A DNA stretch of 64,000 nt. Origin: Clostridium pasteurianum DSM 525 = ATCC 6013 (lineage in GTDB: Bacteria; Bacillota; Clostridia; Clostridiales; Clostridiaceae). Below are positions 63,272 to 64,000 of this stretch, one piece after another. A program made the translations under genes and the position numbers. Within the stretch, counting starts at the first letter, position 1. Each line of letters opens with the position of its first letter. The stretch covers positions 1,146,384 through 1,210,383 of the forward strand of contig NZ_CP009268.1 in assembly GCF_000807255.1 (NCBI RefSeq). The letters run 5' to 3'. Under the pieces are notes generated by a model. It made no database searches and was not told the DNA's origin. It saw only the letters and a program-made list of their open reading frames with translations.

Positions 63272-64000
63272 AAATAGCTAAAAAATATATAACTCAAGGA
63301 TATAATGCAGTTTTTGTACTGAAAACAGTTAAGATTTCTAGGTCAACTTATTACTATAACTTAAGTGCTGAAGGTAAAGAAAAAGCTAAATCTAAGGGCG
63401 GTAAGCCTAGGGGATATAGCCTAAATAAAGAGAATAAAAAGATATGTGATGAGCTTATTAAAGAGTTTATTATAGAGTCAATTGATGGTGATGCCATTAA
63501 TTATGGATATAGAAAAATAACTTATCATCTAAGAAAATATTACAATCTTATAATTAATCCTAAGAAAGTTTATAGGCTTTGCAAGGAGCTCAATGTACTT
63601 AAAGAACAAAGAGTTATTAAACCTAAAGTAAAGAGAACCATTGCAGCTAACAGAATTGTAACAGGTTCAAATCAGCTTTGGGAAATGGATATAAAATATG
63701 GTTATATTCAAGGTCAAGATAAATTTTTCTATCTGCTAAATCTAATTGATATTTTTGATAGAAGTATTATTGACTACCACATGGGATATCACTGTGAAGC
63801 TAAAGATGCGGCAGCATTATTAAGAAAATGTTTAATGAGAAGAAATCTATTTGAAGATGGAGCTAAGAAACCTGTAATAAGAACAGATAACGGACCTCAG
63901 TTTGTAAGCTATAAATTCAGTGAGTGCTGTGAGAAAGTTAAAGTGGAACATGAGAGAATACCAGTAAAAACACCAAATAAAAATGCTCATGTAGAATCAT
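63229..64000 (+). CDS. IS3-family transposase OrfB (partial)
   Basis: The frame is open to the window edge, about 257 codons. It starts with the helical region (DKVEIAKKYITQGYNAVFVL, SRSTYYYN), an HTH_21 segment (GYRKITYHLRKYYNLIINPK) and then the integrase core. Catalytic residues are the first Asp in LWEMDIKYGY, the second in IRTDNGPQF and the Glu in NKNAHVES at the very edge, the DDE triad. It has no start codon of its own and would be made by -1 frameshifting from orfA, which is itself truncated, so activity is doubtful. Confidence 0.85.

Larger units (their letters stand above)
63128..64000 (+). mobile_element. IS3-family insertion sequence, partial (runs off the window)
   Basis: The element consists of the end of orfA and most of orfB, read on the plus strand. 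The left inverted repeat and the orfA start are not recognisable, so the left end is probably deleted or diverged. The right end is beyond 64000. Confidence 0.8.

Overview
The window looks like a chromosomal segment of a low-GC, endospore-forming, anaerobic Clostridium (sensu stricto). The reasons are the strongly AT-rich intergenic DNA, strong AGGAGG-type ribosome binding sites, a GerA-type spore germination operon, a clostridial-type 273-residue nitrogenase iron protein, a molybdopterin oxidoreductase end with a Mop-type molbindin, and iron-type alcohol dehydrogenases. I cannot name the species. No rRNA, tRNA or CRISPR array was seen.

Layout. 1-4750 is partly decayed DNA: the end of a molybdoenzyme, a sigma factor cut after region 2, a Fic protein followed by an HTH remnant, a frameshifted AgrA/LytTR regulator, an N-terminally deleted ABC permease, a frameshifted small membrane protein, and an intact aldo/keto reductase. 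5100-14050 holds a secreted beta-lactamase-like protein, Mop, a response-regulator/kinase hybrid, and a run of sugar-binding lipoprotein, large hybrid kinase and STAS-CheR methyltransferase. 14400-17720 holds a TetR/MFS efflux pair and a DUF554 protein. 17857-20206 holds a GH68 fructansucrase-like protein with a 24-bp tandem repeat tail, then a regulator remnant. 20409-24677 is a spore germination operon in the order A, C, small membrane protein, B.

25251-40364 is a myo-inositol fermentation locus: a DeoR-type regulator, tandem promoters, an iron alcohol dehydrogenase, iolJ, iolC, iolB, iolD, iolG, iolE, a Na+/solute symporter, then enoyl-CoA hydratase, a Pct-like CoA-transferase and acyl-CoA dehydrogenase. 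No iolA (malonate-semialdehyde dehydrogenase) is present. The genes fit a reductive route: malonate semialdehyde to 3-hydroxypropionate, 3-hydroxypropionyl-CoA, acryloyl-CoA, propionyl-CoA and propionate.

40722-43039 is an MFS/PadR drug-efflux pair under a large palindromic operator. 43220-56088 is a nucleobase-catabolism block: PucR regulator, a second iron alcohol dehydrogenase, class III aminotransferase, N-carbamoyl-amino-acid hydrolase, NCS1 permease, dihydropyrimidinase, a two-part dihydropyrimidine dehydrogenase that lacks the usual FAD/NAD(P)H module, and guanine deaminase. Reductive uracil breakdown yields beta-alanine and then malonate semialdehyde, so the pyrimidine and inositol blocks meet at the same intermediate and each carries its own iron alcohol dehydrogenase. 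This convergence is the most interesting biology in the window.

56378-64000 holds an ABC exporter pair, a PAS histidine kinase, a solitary nifH with its own terminator, a small basic protein, and the left part of an IS3-family element that runs off the end. Two families of structured intergenic repeats lie between the metabolic genes: family A (three copies plus a 20-bp tail, with variable internal modules) and family B (large palindromes). I did not recognise either family.
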